Source: Frondihabitans sp. 762G35 (GTDB lineage: Bacteria; Actinomycetota; Actinomycetes; Actinomycetales; Microbacteriaceae). From it: DNA of 64,000 bases. The position numbers were made by a program, and so were the translations under genes. The stretch's first letter is position 1; every line of letters begins with the position of its first letter. Shown here piece by piece: positions 12,149 to 22,468 of this stretch. The notes beneath the pieces were generated by a model. That model did no database searches, was not told where the DNA came from, and was given only the letters and a program-made list of their open reading frames with translations. The stretch covers positions 1,612,001 through 1,676,000 of the forward strand of contig NZ_CP014619.1 of the NCBI RefSeq assembly GCF_002074055.1. Reading direction: 5' to 3'.

Positions 12149-14611
12149 ATGACGACGACCGAAAGCTCCTTCGGGGGCAACTCCTTCGAGGGCGAGCGCA
12201 TCGAGGAGATCGACGTCTCCACCGAGATGCAGGGGTCCTTCCTCGAGTACGCCTACTCGGTCATCTACTCCCGGGCGCTGCCCGACGCGCGAGACGGGCT
12301 CAAGCCCGTCCAGCGCCGGATCCTCTACCAGATGTCGGAGATGGGGCTCCGGCCCGATCGCGGCCACGTCAAGAGCGCCCGCGTCACGGGCGAGGTGATG
12401 GGCAAGCTGCACCCGCACGGCGACACGGCCATCTACGACGCCCTCGTCCGTCTCGCGCAGGACTTCACGATGCGCCTGCCGACGATCGACGGGCACGGCA
12501 ACTTCGGCTCGCTCGACGACCCGCCGGCCGCGGCCCGCTACACCGAGGTCCGCCTCGCGCCCGCCGCGATTGCGATGAACGAGGGCCTCGGCGAAGACGT
12601 GGTCGACTTCGTCCCCAACTACGACAACCAGCTGATGCAGCCCGAGGTCCTGCCCTCGGCGTTCCCCAACCTCCTCGTCAACGGCGGCAGCGGCATCGCC
12701 GTCGGCATGGCCACCAACATGGCCCCGCACAACCTGATCGAGGTCGTCGGGGCCGCCAGGCACCTCATCGATCACCCGGACGCCACGCTCGACGACCTGA
12801 TGCGGTTCGTCCCCGGTCCCGACCTCCCCACGGGCGGGACGATCGCCGGCCTCGCGGGCGTCCGCGACGCCTACGCCACGGGGCGCGGCAGCTTCCGCGT
12901 CCGCGCCAAGGTCTCGATCGAGAACCTCACGGCGCGCAAGAAGGGCCTCGTCTTCACCGAGCTCCCGTATCTGATCGGCCCCGAGAAGGTCATCGAGAAG
13001 GTGAAGGACGGCGTCAACGCCAAGAAGCTCACCGGCATCTCCGACATCAACGACTTCAGCGACCGGCACCACGGCATGCGGCTCGTCGTCGACATCAAGA
13101 CCGGTTTCAGCCCCGAGGCGGTCCTCGAGCAGCTCTACCGGCACACCCCGCTGGAGGACGGCTTCAGCATCAACAACGTCGCCCTCGTCGAGGGGCAGCC
13201 CCGCACCCTGGGCCTCAAGGAGCTCCTCGAGGTCTACGTCGGTCACCGCCTCGAGGTCGTGACGCGCAGGAGCCGCTACCGCCTCCAGAAGAAGGAGGAC
13301 CGCCTGCACCTGGTCGAGGGCCTCCTCATCGCGATCGTCGACATCGACGAGGTCATCCAGGTGATCCGCACCTCCGACGATTCCGACGCCGCCAAGACGC
13401 GGCTGCGCGAGGTCTTCGACCTGTCCGACCTCCAGGCCGAGTACATCCTGGAGCTCCGTCTCCGGAGGCTCACGAAGTTCAGCCGGATCGAGCTCGAGAC
13501 GGAGCGCGACGAATTGACGGCCGCGATCGCCGAGCTCCGCGAGCTGCTCTCCGACCCGCGCAAGCTCCGCGCCCTCGTGTCCGACGAGCTGGCCGAGATC
13601 GCGGAGACCTACGGGACCCCGCGTCGCACCCTCCTCACCGAGGCGGCGCCGTCGGTGGCGTCGACGTCGCGGAAGGCCGCCCCGGTGCTCGAGGTGGCCG
13701 ACGTGCCGACGCGCGTGTTCCTCTCGACGACGGGGCGGCTCCTGCGGGTCGACCTGCAGGAGGCGCAGGGCGACGCCCCCGGGCCGGCCGCTCGCCGCAC
13801 GAAGCACGACGCCATCCTGTCCCGGCTCGACACGACCTCGCGCGCCGAGATCGGCGCCGTGACGAACACCGGGCGACTCGTGCGGTTCAGCCCCGTCGAC
13901 CTGCCCGCCGTGCCGCCCTCCTCCGTCCAGCTCGGCGCCGGCGTCCCGGCCCGCGACTACCTGGGGCTCGCCGACAAGGGCGAGCGGGTCCTCGCGATCG
14001 TGTCGCTCACCGCCGATCAGCCGCTGGCGCTCGGCACCGCGCAGGGCGTCGTGAAGCGGGTCACGCCCGGGCAGTGGCCCGGGAAGCCCGACTTCCCCGT
14101 CATCTCCCTGAAGCCCGGCGACAGCGTCGTGGGCGTGGCGCAGGGCGACGACTCCGACGAGCTCGTCTTCGTCACGTCGAACACGCAGCTCCTGCGCTAC
14201 TCGGCGTCGCTCGTGCGTCCGCAGGGCACGCAGGGCGGCGGCGTCGCGGGGATCGCTCTCGCGGCAGGAGCCACGGCGATCTTCTTCGGAGCGGTCAAGC
14301 AGGGTGCGTCGGCCGTCGTGGCCACGATCTCGACCTCTTCGGCCACCATCGCCGGCGCCGATCCGGGCCGCGCCAAGGTGAGCGACTTCGCCGACTACCC
14401 GGGCAAGGGCCGAGCGACCGGCGGTGTCCGTGCCCACGCGCTGCTCAAGGGCGAGGACGCCCTGTCCGTGGCGTGGGTCGGTGCGGCTCCCGCCGTGGCC
14501 GTCGCCGCCGACGGGGGCGTCCGGAAACTGCCGGAGACGCTGTCGCGGCGGGACGCGTCCGGGACCCCTCTCGACACGGTGGTCGGCTCCATCGGATCGG
14601 CCGTCTCGTGA
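12149..14611 (+). CDS. parC: type IIA topoisomerase subunit A (ParC / GyrA-like)
   Basis: The DNA breakage-reunion subunit of a second type II topoisomerase, the partner of the ATPase subunit at 16165-18282. The 820 residues contain the N-terminal [18 protein letters not shown], the quinolone-pocket region [20 protein letters not shown], and the catalytic tyrosine in AARYTEVRL. The coiled-coil region and a C-terminal beta-propeller-like domain follow. No clean GyrA box is evident, which favours a ParC-like decatenase over gyrase. In actinobacteria with two such pairs the gyrase genes lie near dnaN, so this pair is the topoisomerase IV candidate. The product assignment is secure; the ParC name is inferred. 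Confidence 0.92.
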   Translation: MTTTESSFGGNSFEGERIEEIDVSTEMQGSFLEYAYSVIYSRALPDARDGLKPVQRRILYQMSEMGLRPDRGHVKSARVTGEVMGKLHPHGDTAIYDALVRLAQDFTMRLPTIDGHGNFGSLDDPPAAARYTEVRLAPAAIAMNEGLGEDVVDFVPNYDNQLMQPEVLPSAFPNLLVNGGSGIAVGMATNMAPHNLIEVVGAARHLIDHPDATLDDLMRFVPGPDLPTGGTIAGLAGVRDAYATGRGSFRVRAKVSIENLTARKKGLVFTELPYLIGPEKVIEKVKDGVNAKKLTGISDINDFSDRHHGMRLVVDIKTGFSPEAVLEQLYRHTPLEDGFSINNVALVEGQPRTLGLKELLEVYVGHRLEVVTRRSRYRLQKKEDRLHLVEGLLIAIVDIDEVIQVIRTSDDSDAAKTRLREVFDLSDLQAEYILELRLRRLTKFSRIELETERDELTAAIAELRELLSDPRKLRALVSDELAEIAETYGTPRRTLLTEAAPSVASTSRKAAPVLEVADVPTRVFLSTTGRLLRVDLQEAQGDAPGPAARRTKHDAILSRLDTTSRAEIGAVTNTGRLVRFSPVDLPAVPPSSVQLGAGVPARDYLGLADKGERVLAIVSLTADQPLALGTAQGVVKRVTPGQWPGKPDFPVISLKPGDSVVGVAQGDDSDELVFVTSNTQLLRYSASLVRPQGTQGGGVAGIALAAGATAIFFGAVKQGASAVVATISTSSATIAGADPGRAKVSDFADYPGKGRATGGVRAHALLKGEDALSVAWVGAAPAVAVAADGGVRKLPETLSRRDASGTPLDTVVGSIGSAVS

Positions 14612-15054
14612 GCGCCGCCGAGCCGACTCCGTCGCAGCTCATCGACGGTCGGATCGCCGAGCTGGGCGACTGGCGGGGCGAGACGCTCGCCCGCGTGCGA
14701 GCCCTGATCCTGCGATCCGTCCCCGGCGTCGTCGAGGAGTGGAAGTGGCGGGGCGTGCCGGTCTGGTACTCGGACGGCATGCTCTGCACCGGTGAGGCCT
14801 ATCGGGCGAGCATCAAGCTCACCTTCGCCAAGGGGGCGTCCCTCGACGACCCGGCCGGGCTCTTCACCTCGAGCCTCGACGGGAACGTCCGACGGGCCGT
14901 CGACCTCCTCGAGGGGCAGGAGCTCGACGAGGAGGCGCTCGTCGCGCTCGTCCGAGCGGCAGCGGCCCTCAACGCCGAGAAACCCGCGCGACCGGCCCGT
15001 GCGGCCCGGCGGCCCGGACCGGCTCGCCCGTCGGAGGCCGCGGAGCCCGAGTAG
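14608..15054 (+). CDS. DUF1801 (YdhG-like) protein
   Basis: A 148-residue protein starting at a GTG that overlaps the parC stop as GTGA, so it is translationally coupled. It has the DUF1801 features: [20 protein letters not shown], then [20 protein letters not shown], and [19 protein letters not shown] basic, Ala/Pro-rich tail of about 25 residues ends the protein. The biochemical role of the family is unknown. Coupling to a topoisomerase subunit is probably a matter of shared expression. Confidence 0.85.
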   Translation: MSAAEPTPSQLIDGRIAELGDWRGETLARVRALILRSVPGVVEEWKWRGVPVWYSDGMLCTGEAYRASIKLTFAKGASLDDPAGLFTSSLDGNVRRAVDLLEGQELDEEALVALVRAAAALNAEKPARPARAARRPGPARPSEAAEPE

Positions 15055-15102
15055 CGTCGATCGTGGCCGGCACCGACGCCGCCACGACAAGGAGTACGCA
15101 CG

Positions 15103-16107
15103 ATGGAATTCAGATACCTCGGCAATTCGGGCTTGAAGGTCTCCGAGCTCACGTTCGGCAACTGGCTCACCCACGGATCCCAGGTGGAGAACGACACCGC
15201 CTCCGCCTGCGTCCGCAAGGCCCTCGAGGTCGGCATCTCGACGTTCGACACGGCGGACGTCTACGCCAACACCCAGGCCGAGGTCGTCCTCGGCGAGGCG
15301 CTCAAGAACGAGCGCCGCGAGTCGCTGGAGATCTTCACGAAGGTCTACGGGCCGACGGGTCCCAAGCAGCACAACGACACCGGGCTCAGCCGCAAGCACA
15401 TCACCGAGTCGATCAACGGCTCGCTGAAGCGCCTGCAGACCGACTACGTCGACCTGTACCAGGCGCACCGCTACGACGTCGAGACCCCTCTCGAAGAGAC
15501 CATGGAGACGTTCGCCGACCTGGTCCGCCAGGGCAAGGTCCTCTACATCGGCGTCTCCGAGTGGAACGCGCAGCAGCTGCGCGACGCGTCGGCGCTGGCC
15601 AAGGAGCTCAAGATCCAGCTCGTCTCGAACCAGCCCGAGTACTCGCTGCTCTGGCGGGTCATCGAGTCGGAGGTCGTCCCGGCCTCGCGCGAGCTCGGCA
15701 TCTCGCAGATCGTCTGGTCGCCGATCGCTCAGGGTGTCCTGAGCGGCAAGTACAAGAAGGGTGCCGCCCTCCCCGAGGGCTCGCGGGCCACCGACGACAA
15801 GGGCGGCGCCGCGATGATCAAGCGCTGGCTCGGCGACGACGTCCTCGACGCCGTGGCCCAGCTCGAGCCGATCGCCGACGACCTCGGCCTCACGCAGGCG
15901 CAGCTCTCGCTCGCCTGGGTGCTGTCCAACGACAACGTCGCCTCGGCCATCATCGGGGCCTCGCGTCCCGAGCAGGTCGAGTCGAACGCGAAGGCGTCGG
16001 GTGTGAAGCTGGAGTCGGACGTGCTCGCGAAGATCGAGTCGATCTTCGCCGGCCTCGCCGAGACCGACCCGTCGAAGACGCAGATGCCGGCCGGCCGCGA
16101 GGCGTAG
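15103..16107 (+). CDS. aldo/keto reductase (Kv-beta-like family)
   Basis: An NADPH-dependent oxidoreductase of the AKR superfamily, 334 residues, a TIM-barrel fold. The catalytic tetrad can be placed at Asp49, Tyr54, Lys80 and His122 (segments FDTADVY, IFTKVYG, LYQAHRYD). The sequence is closest in style to the potassium-channel beta-subunit/YghZ group (RYLGNSGLKVSEL, QPEYSLLWR). A strong AAGGAG ribosome-binding site lies 7-8 nt before the ATG. The natural substrate cannot be deduced. It lies between the two topoisomerase subunits and ends at a bidirectional terminator. Confidence 0.93.
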   Translation: MEFRYLGNSGLKVSELTFGNWLTHGSQVENDTASACVRKALEVGISTFDTADVYANTQAEVVLGEALKNERRESLEIFTKVYGPTGPKQHNDTGLSRKHITESINGSLKRLQTDYVDLYQAHRYDVETPLEETMETFADLVRQGKVLYIGVSEWNAQQLRDASALAKELKIQLVSNQPEYSLLWRVIESEVVPASRELGISQIVWSPIAQGVLSGKYKKGAALPEGSRATDDKGGAAMIKRWLGDDVLDAVAQLEPIADDLGLTQAQLSLAWVLSNDNVASAIIGASRPEQVESNAKASGVKLESDVLAKIESIFAGLAETDPSKTQMPAGREA

Positions 16108-16122
16108 GACCGCAGCGATCGA

Positions 16123-16160
16123 CCGCGTGGTGGCACCGCTCCGGCGGCGCCACCCCGCGG
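16123..16160. terminator. bidirectional hairpin terminator
   Basis: A 12-bp stem with one mismatch (CCGCG-GGTGGC arms) and a 14-nt loop lies between the convergent aldo/keto reductase and topoisomerase B stops. Confidence 0.65.
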
Positions 16161-16164
16161 CGTC

Positions 16165-18282
16165 TCAGGTGTCGATGCGCTCCCGGGCGAGACCCGCCCC
16201 GTCGATGATGAACTCCTTGCGGGGGGCGACGTCGTTGCCCATCAGCAGCTCGAAGACGCGCCCGGCGTTCTCGGCGTCCTCGACCTTGACACGCCGGAGC
16301 ATCCGGTTGCTGCGGTCCATGGTGGTCGTGGCGAGCTGCTCGGCATCCATCTCGCCGAGACCCTTGTAGCGCTGGATCGGATCCTGGTAGCGCTTGTTGG
16401 TCCGTCGGAGCCCCGCGAGGACGCCCTGGAGCTCCTGCTCGGAGTACGTGTAGATCGTCTCGTTCGGCTTGGACCCGGGATTGACCACGACGACCCGGTG
16501 CAGCGGCGGCACAGCCGCGAAGACCCGGCCCTGCTCGATCATCGGCCGCATGTACCGGAAGAACAGCGTGAGCAGGAGGGTGCGGATGTGGGCACCGTCG
16601 ACGTCGGCGTCGCTCATGATGATGATCTTGCCGTAGCGGGCGGCTTCCAGTTCGAACGAGCGACCGGATCCGGCCCCCACGACCTGGATGATCGAGGCGC
16701 ACTCGAGGTTCGACAGCATGTCGCTGACGGACGCCTTCTGCACGTTGAGGATCTTGCCGCGGATCGGCAGGAGCGCCTGGAACTCGCTGTTCCGCGCCGC
16801 CCTCGCCGTGCCGAGAGCGGAGTCGCCCTCGACGATGAAGAGTTCGGTCTGCATCACGTCGTTCGACCGGCAGTCGACGAGCTTCGTCGGCAGCGAGGAC
16901 GACTCCAGCGCGTTCTTGCGGCGCTGGGTCTCTTTGTGGGCCCTCGCGGCGATCCGCGACTTCATCTCGGCGACGATCTTGTCGAGGACCGCGGCCGTCT
17001 GCGTCTTGTCGTCGCGCTTCGTCGAGGAGAAGAGCTCGGAGAGCGTCGTCGCCACGACGTTCGCGACGATGCTGCGGACGGCCGGGGTCCCCAGGATCTC
17101 CTTCGTCTGACCCTCGAACTGCGGCTCCGGGAGGCGGACGGTCAGGACGGCCGTCAGCCCCGCGAGGACGTCGTCCTTCTCGAGCTTGTCGTTGCCGACC
17201 TTGAGGCGGCGCGCGTTCGCGTCGACCTGCTGCTTGAGGAATTTGAGGAGGCCGGCCTCGAACCCGGCCTGGTGCGATCCGCCCTTCGGGGTGGCGATGA
17301 TGTTGACGTAGCTGCGTGTCACCGTCTCGTAGCCGGAACCCCAGCGCAGGGCGATGTCGACCTCGCAGTCGCGCTGCACCTCGGTCGAGACCATGGCGCC
17401 GCCCTCGGTGAGGACGGGGATCGTCTCCGCGTAGTGCCCGGTGCCCTGCAGCCTCCAGGTGTCGGTGACGGCCTGGTCGGGAGCCAGGAAGTCGACGAAC
17501 TCGCTGATCCCGCCCTCGTAGGAGAAGGTCTGCTCGACCGGGGAGCCGTCCTCCGCGAGGTGGCCGGGCCGTTCGTCGCGGATGCGGATCGAGAGCCCGG
17601 GAACGAGGAACGCCGTCTGCTGGGCGCGGGCCAGGAGGTCCTCGGTCTGGAACGCCGCCCCCTTCGTGAAGATCTGCCGGTCGGCCCAGTAGCGGACCCG
17701 GGTCCCGGTGACGCCCCGCGGGGCCTTGCCGACCACGCGCAGGACGCTGTCCGAGACGAACGGGCTGAACGGCGCCTCCGGCGTCTTCTCGCCCGTGTCG
17801 GCGAACGTGCCCGGTTCGCCGCGGTGGAACGACATCGCGTGGACCTTGCCTCCGCGATCGACCTCGACGTCGAGCCGCTCGGAGAGCGCGTTCACGACGG
17901 AGGCGCCGACACCGTGGAGCCCGCCGGACGCGCCGTAGGAGCCGCCACCGAACTTCCCGCCCGCGTGCAGCTTCGTGTAGACCACCTCGACACCCGAGAG
18001 GCCCGTCTTCGGCTCGATGTCGACGGGGACACCGCGGCCGGTGTCGCAGACCTCGACGCTGTCGTCCTCGTGCAGGATCACGTCGATGGCCGAGCCGTGG
18101 CCGGCGAGGGCCTCGTCGACGGAGTTGTCGATGATCTCCCACAGACAGTGCATGAGGCCGCGCGAATCGGTCGAGCCGATGTACATGCCCGGGCGCTTGC
18201 GGACCGCTTCGAGCCCCTCCAGGACGGAGAGGTGGCGAGCGGAGTAGTTCGAGGACGCGGTGTCGGACGCGGACGCTGCCAA
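16165..18282 (-). CDS. parE: type IIA topoisomerase subunit B (ParE / GyrB-like)
   Basis: The ATPase subunit partnering the ParC-like protein, 705 residues. It shows GHKL ATPase motifs (EIIDNSVDEA, DTGRGVPVDIEP, GLHGVGASVVNALSE). It also shows the TOPRIM residues EGDSALG and the Mg-binding IIMSDADVDGAHI, followed by the C-terminal GLGEMDAEQL region. Translation appears to begin at a TTG at 18282 with AGAAGGAG upstream, giving MAASASDTASSNYSARHL. It is encoded opposite to and separate from its partner gene. The pair and the local order near sigA resemble the second topoisomerase locus of other actinobacteria. Confidence 0.93.
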   Translation of the reverse strand: MAASASDTASSNYSARHLSVLEGLEAVRKRPGMYIGSTDSRGLMHCLWEIIDNSVDEALAGHGSAIDVILHEDDSVEVCDTGRGVPVDIEPKTGLSGVEVVYTKLHAGGKFGGGSYGASGGLHGVGASVVNALSERLDVEVDRGGKVHAMSFHRGEPGTFADTGEKTPEAPFSPFVSDSVLRVVGKAPRGVTGTRVRYWADRQIFTKGAAFQTEDLLARAQQTAFLVPGLSIRIRDERPGHLAEDGSPVEQTFSYEGGISEFVDFLAPDQAVTDTWRLQGTGHYAETIPVLTEGGAMVSTEVQRDCEVDIALRWGSGYETVTRSYVNIIATPKGGSHQAGFEAGLLKFLKQQVDANARRLKVGNDKLEKDDVLAGLTAVLTVRLPEPQFEGQTKEILGTPAVRSIVANVVATTLSELFSSTKRDDKTQTAAVLDKIVAEMKSRIAARAHKETQRRKNALESSSLPTKLVDCRSNDVMQTELFIVEGDSALGTARAARNSEFQALLPIRGKILNVQKASVSDMLSNLECASIIQVVGAGSGRSFELEAARYGKIIIMSDADVDGAHIRTLLLTLFFRYMRPMIEQGRVFAAVPPLHRVVVVNPGSKPNETIYTYSEQELQGVLAGLRRTNKRYQDPIQRYKGLGEMDAEQLATTTMDRSNRMLRRVKVEDAENAGRVFELLMGNDVAPRKEFIIDGAGLARERIDT

Positions 18283-18523
18283 GGTGCTCCTTCTGATGCT
18301 GCTGCCGATGCCGCGGAATGCCCCGCGGCACGCGGATGTTCCAGTTTATCGAGGACCGGCGATCCGATCGGCCCCGACACCCAGAAGAGGACGCGCCCTG
18401 AAGTGGGGCCGTGGATTTCTCTTCGCGGGGAGCGAAATCGAGCGAAATGTCGCACGAACGAAACGTGCGCGTGTTTTGATGAGTGACACCCACCCGCAGC
18501 ACCACCGTTTGGAGGAGCATTCA

Positions 18524-18751
18524 ATGACTCAGATGGCCACCGACCACAACGCCGTCGACGAGCTCGGCTCCCGTTACCAGTTGTCCGCAGCCGACCGCTG
18601 CGACTCGTGCGGGGCCCAGGCTTACATCCGCGCAACCATGGCCACCGGCGAACTCCTCTTCTGCGCCCACCACGGCGCGAAGTTCAAGGAGAAGCTGCAG
18701 CCGAACGCCATCGAATGGCTCGACGAGACCGCCAAGCTGAGCGCGCACTAG
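18524..18751 (+). CDS. DUF7455-type small zinc-binding protein
   Basis: A 75-residue protein beginning MTQMATDHNAVDEL, with GGAGGAG 7 nt before the ATG. The core RCDSCGAQAY and LFCAHHGAKF supplies a CxxC and a CxHH pair, a likely structural zinc site. It ends in a short helical tail. It belongs to a small actinobacterial family usually found beside sigA and the second topoisomerase; its function is unknown. It is divergent from parE with a 240-nt spacer and is followed directly by a very strong terminator. The longer frame from 18260 has no support. Confidence 0.88.
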   Translation: MTQMATDHNAVDELGSRYQLSAADRCDSCGAQAYIRATMATGELLFCAHHGAKFKEKLQPNAIEWLDETAKLSAH

Positions 18752-18770
18752 CGCCGGCTGCTCGAACGTC

Positions 18771-18804
18771 GGAAGGCGCGCACCCCACCGGGTGCGCGCC
18801 TTCC
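18771..18804. terminator. strong bidirectional terminator
   Basis: A perfect 15-bp stem (GGAAGGCGCGCACCC with its complement) and a 4-nt loop separate the convergent DUF7455 gene and gatD. It is the strongest simple hairpin in the window. Confidence 0.85.
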
Positions 18805-18821
18805 GTCCGTCCGGGGCGAGG

Positions 18822-19577
18822 TCACATCGCCTTGAAGGCGCGTTCCAGGTTCGTGGTGATGACCTCGCGCGATCGACGCGCGAACTCGTCGAGCTTGGCG
18901 TGTCCCTCGCCCGTGACGTAGTCGGCTCCCCGACGCGCCAGGGCGGCGGTGAGCACCCGGTCGGCGAGGGCGGGGTTGAGCGGCAGGACGGGACCCTTGA
19001 GCTGCGTTCCGAAGGACGCACCCCGCAGGATGCCCTCTCCCCCGTCGCCGTTCCCGCCGCCTCGCACGACCCGCCCGAAGGGCGCGCCCGTCGGACCGAG
19101 CTCGAAGCGCGTGGCGTGGTCCTCGAAGCCGAGGACCTTCAGGTCTCCGCCACCGTAGGTGGTGTCGACGTCGAAGTAGTTCGTGCGGCGCTTCGCCCCG
19201 CGGTGGGCACGCGCGTCGAAGAATCCGAGGCCCTCGAGGTCGTCGCCCGTCTCGGGGACGACGCCGTGGGAGAGCACCTCCATCCCGCCGCCGATCGCGA
19301 CGACGGGCACACCCGCGTCCGCCCAGTCCGGCAGGACCGAGCGGAAGCGCTCGAGGTCGGCGCGCAGCGCGCGGAGGGTGGACAGCGGTCCGCTGCCGAC
19401 GACGACCAGATCGGCCGTGACCGGGAGCTCGTCGCCGGGACGCTGCTCGTGGACGGTCACCTCGACGCCGGCCCGACGGGCACGCTCGACCAGCGTGACG
19501 ACGTTGCCGCCGTCTCCGGCGGTCCCGAGCTGCTCCGGGTAGAGCTGGACGAGGGTGAGGGTGGCGGGAGCGCTCAC
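18822..19577 (-). CDS. gatD: GatD-like class I glutamine-amidotransferase homologue lacking catalytic residues
   Basis: A GatD/CobQ-type homologue of 251 residues, overlapping the murT stop by 4 nt. GatD normally hydrolyses glutamine and feeds ammonia to MurT, which amidates D-Glu of lipid II. The fold markers are intact: GFEDHATRFELG, PFGRVVRGGGNGDGGEG, GPVLPLNPALAD. The glutaminase site is not. The usual AICGGYQLLG reads AIGGGMEVLS, so Gly96 replaces the nucleophile Cys. The usual GTYLHGP reads GTQLKGP, so Lys194 replaces the catalytic His. The protein has no cysteine anywhere. The DNA at 19290-19310 confirms the Gly codons. It cannot be a normal glutaminase; a structural or altered role with MurT is likely. 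Confidence 0.88.
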   Translation of the reverse strand: MSAPATLTLVQLYPEQLGTAGDGGNVVTLVERARRAGVEVTVHEQRPGDELPVTADLVVVGSGPLSTLRALRADLERFRSVLPDWADAGVPVVAIGGGMEVLSHGVVPETGDDLEGLGFFDARAHRGAKRRTNYFDVDTTYGGGDLKVLGFEDHATRFELGPTGAPFGRVVRGGGNGDGGEGILRGASFGTQLKGPVLPLNPALADRVLTAALARRGADYVTGEGHAKLDEFARRSREVITTNLERAFKAM

Positions 19578-20854
19578 GCTTGCTTCTCCAGGTCGGGGTA
19601 GCCGAGCATCCTGCGGGCGATCATCATCTGCTCGTAGTTGACGATGAAGTTCTTCGTCTTCGACGCGGGCGCGGGAAGCGCCTTCATCAGCTCGATGGCC
19701 TTCTCGATGTCGGGTTCGACGGTCGAGATCGGGATGCCGGCGTGCTCGAGGCGCAGGGCGATCTGCCAGGCCTTGGCGCCGGACACCACGTCGACGTGGT
19801 CGAGGGCCGAGAAGTCGACGTCGTAGATCCAGGAGATGTCGGGCGTGCCCTCGTCGATTGCGAGGAGCACCTGCTCCGGTGCGCTCTCCAGGGCGTCGAG
19901 GTTGAGCTGCAGGCTCGCGGCGTTCTTGAACATCACGAACTCGGCCTCGTCGGTCCCGATCTTGAGCCGCTCGCCCCGCCCGTACGCGGGCTTCATCGCG
20001 GCGAAGGCGGCGATCGCCCGGTCGGCACGGAAGGCGTCGCCGAGGGCCACCTTGGCCGTCTGGATGGCCGCGGCGGCGTCGACGGCGTAGTGGAGGCCGC
20101 GGGCCGGAAGACGCACCTCGAGGATCGTGGCCGCGGCGCCCTCCTCCGTCAGCGTGACGGTCGCACCTCCAGAGGTGAGAGCGGTCACCTCCGCCTCCGC
20201 GTGCAGGGGGGCTGCGACGGAACCGCCGGTCGACGCGAAGTCGTTGGCGTTCTGGAGTCCGTGCGGAGCGGCCGCGACGAGGTCGCCGGAGGCTCCGAAG
20301 CGCGTCACGTCGAGCGACTCGTTCGTGAACGGGCCCAGGTACTCGTCGTCGCGGTTGGTGACGACGTGCGCCGACGAGGTCGCCGCCGTGTCGGTCATCA
20401 TGTCGGCCACGCGCTCGGTCTCGTAGAAGCGGTAGAGCTGGTCGACCTGGACGTTGAGCATGAGGACAGTCGACGGGTGCAGGAGCCCGCTCAGCTCCAC
20501 CGCGAACGCCTCGTCGACCTCGAGAACGCCGACGTCGGCCTTCAACCGCCCGAAGACGCTCACCTCGCCGAGCAGCGCCGAGGCGATGCCCTGAGGCAGG
20601 TTCGCCCCCGTGGGGTTCGTGAACACCCGGAGACCGTGGGCGCGCAGGATGTCGGACAGCATGTGCGTCGTCGTCGACTTGCCGTTCGAGCCGAGCACGA
20701 ACAGGACACCCCGGTCGAACTGCTTCGTGACATCGGTGAGGAACGTCGGGAGCAGCTTGAGCACGAGGTAACCCGGGTACGCGGAGCCTCCCCCACGAGC
20801 TCGGGCGAGGACACGGACGAGACGCCCCAGCAGGATGGGGAGGACGTAGCGCAC
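19574..20854 (-). CDS. murT: MurT-like Mur-ligase-family protein (altered)
   Basis: A Mur-ligase-fold protein of 426 residues, normally the ATP-dependent subunit that activates the D-Glu alpha-carboxyl of lipid II. An ATP P-loop (GSNGKST, 55-61), LEVDEAF (111-117), PAYGRGERL (289-297) and the DUF1727-type C-terminus with DISWIYDVDF (339-348) are present. Unusual features: no cysteine at all, so the Cys4 zinc ribbon expected in the middle domain is missing (about 190-230 is a Gly/Ala-rich stretch). The KNPAGFN-type motif reads KNAASLQLNL (310-319). The GTG start lies 4 nt after the sigA stop, and gatD overlaps the 3' end, so a sigA-murT-gatD transcript is likely. Confidence 0.88.
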   Translation of the reverse strand: MRYVLPILLGRLVRVLARARGGGSAYPGYLVLKLLPTFLTDVTKQFDRGVLFVLGSNGKSTTTHMLSDILRAHGLRVFTNPTGANLPQGIASALLGEVSVFGRLKADVGVLEVDEAFAVELSGLLHPSTVLMLNVQVDQLYRFYETERVADMMTDTAATSSAHVVTNRDDEYLGPFTNESLDVTRFGASGDLVAAAPHGLQNANDFASTGGSVAAPLHAEAEVTALTSGGATVTLTEEGAAATILEVRLPARGLHYAVDAAAAIQTAKVALGDAFRADRAIAAFAAMKPAYGRGERLKIGTDEAEFVMFKNAASLQLNLDALESAPEQVLLAIDEGTPDISWIYDVDFSALDHVDVVSGAKAWQIALRLEHAGIPISTVEPDIEKAIELMKALPAPASKTKNFIVNYEQMMIARRMLGYPDLEKQA

Positions 20855-20858
20855 GGGC

Positions 20859-22250
<1,392 letters not shown>

Positions 22251-22326
22251 TGGTGCACCTTTCACTCGGGCTTCGATGTCAGAAGATATGCCCGAATTTC
22301 CGAGCCGCTGATCGCCCGACCCCACG

Positions 22327-22351
22327 TGGCATAACTGTTTCTTGGCATAAC
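22327..22351. repeat. direct repeat in the sigA upstream region
   Basis: The 9-mer TGGCATAAC occurs at 22327-22335 and again at 22343-22351, a 16-bp period, about 80-100 bp before the sigA start. Read on the sigA strand, a TTGACA hexamer (22366-22361) lies just upstream. The spacing to any -10 is poor, so the repeat may be a regulator site rather than a promoter core. Confidence 0.4.
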
Positions 22352-22468
22352 GAGGACCCATGTCAAGTCCTCGTGGTGGAGACGAGAGACAGGAACGGGT
22401 CCGTACGTAATTATTGCACGGCTGATGGCGACCCGTTTACAGGACCCGTGGATCCTGCTATCGGGGGT

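Noticed and set aside
12095-14437. Minus-strand extension of the phosphodiesterase-type gene
   Set aside because: The extension is antisense to parC; a normal-length protein starts at 12094.
22361-22366. TTGACA as the sigA -35 element
   Set aside because: No -10-like hexamer lies 16-18 bp downstream (AAGAAA is there), so I do not call a promoter from it.
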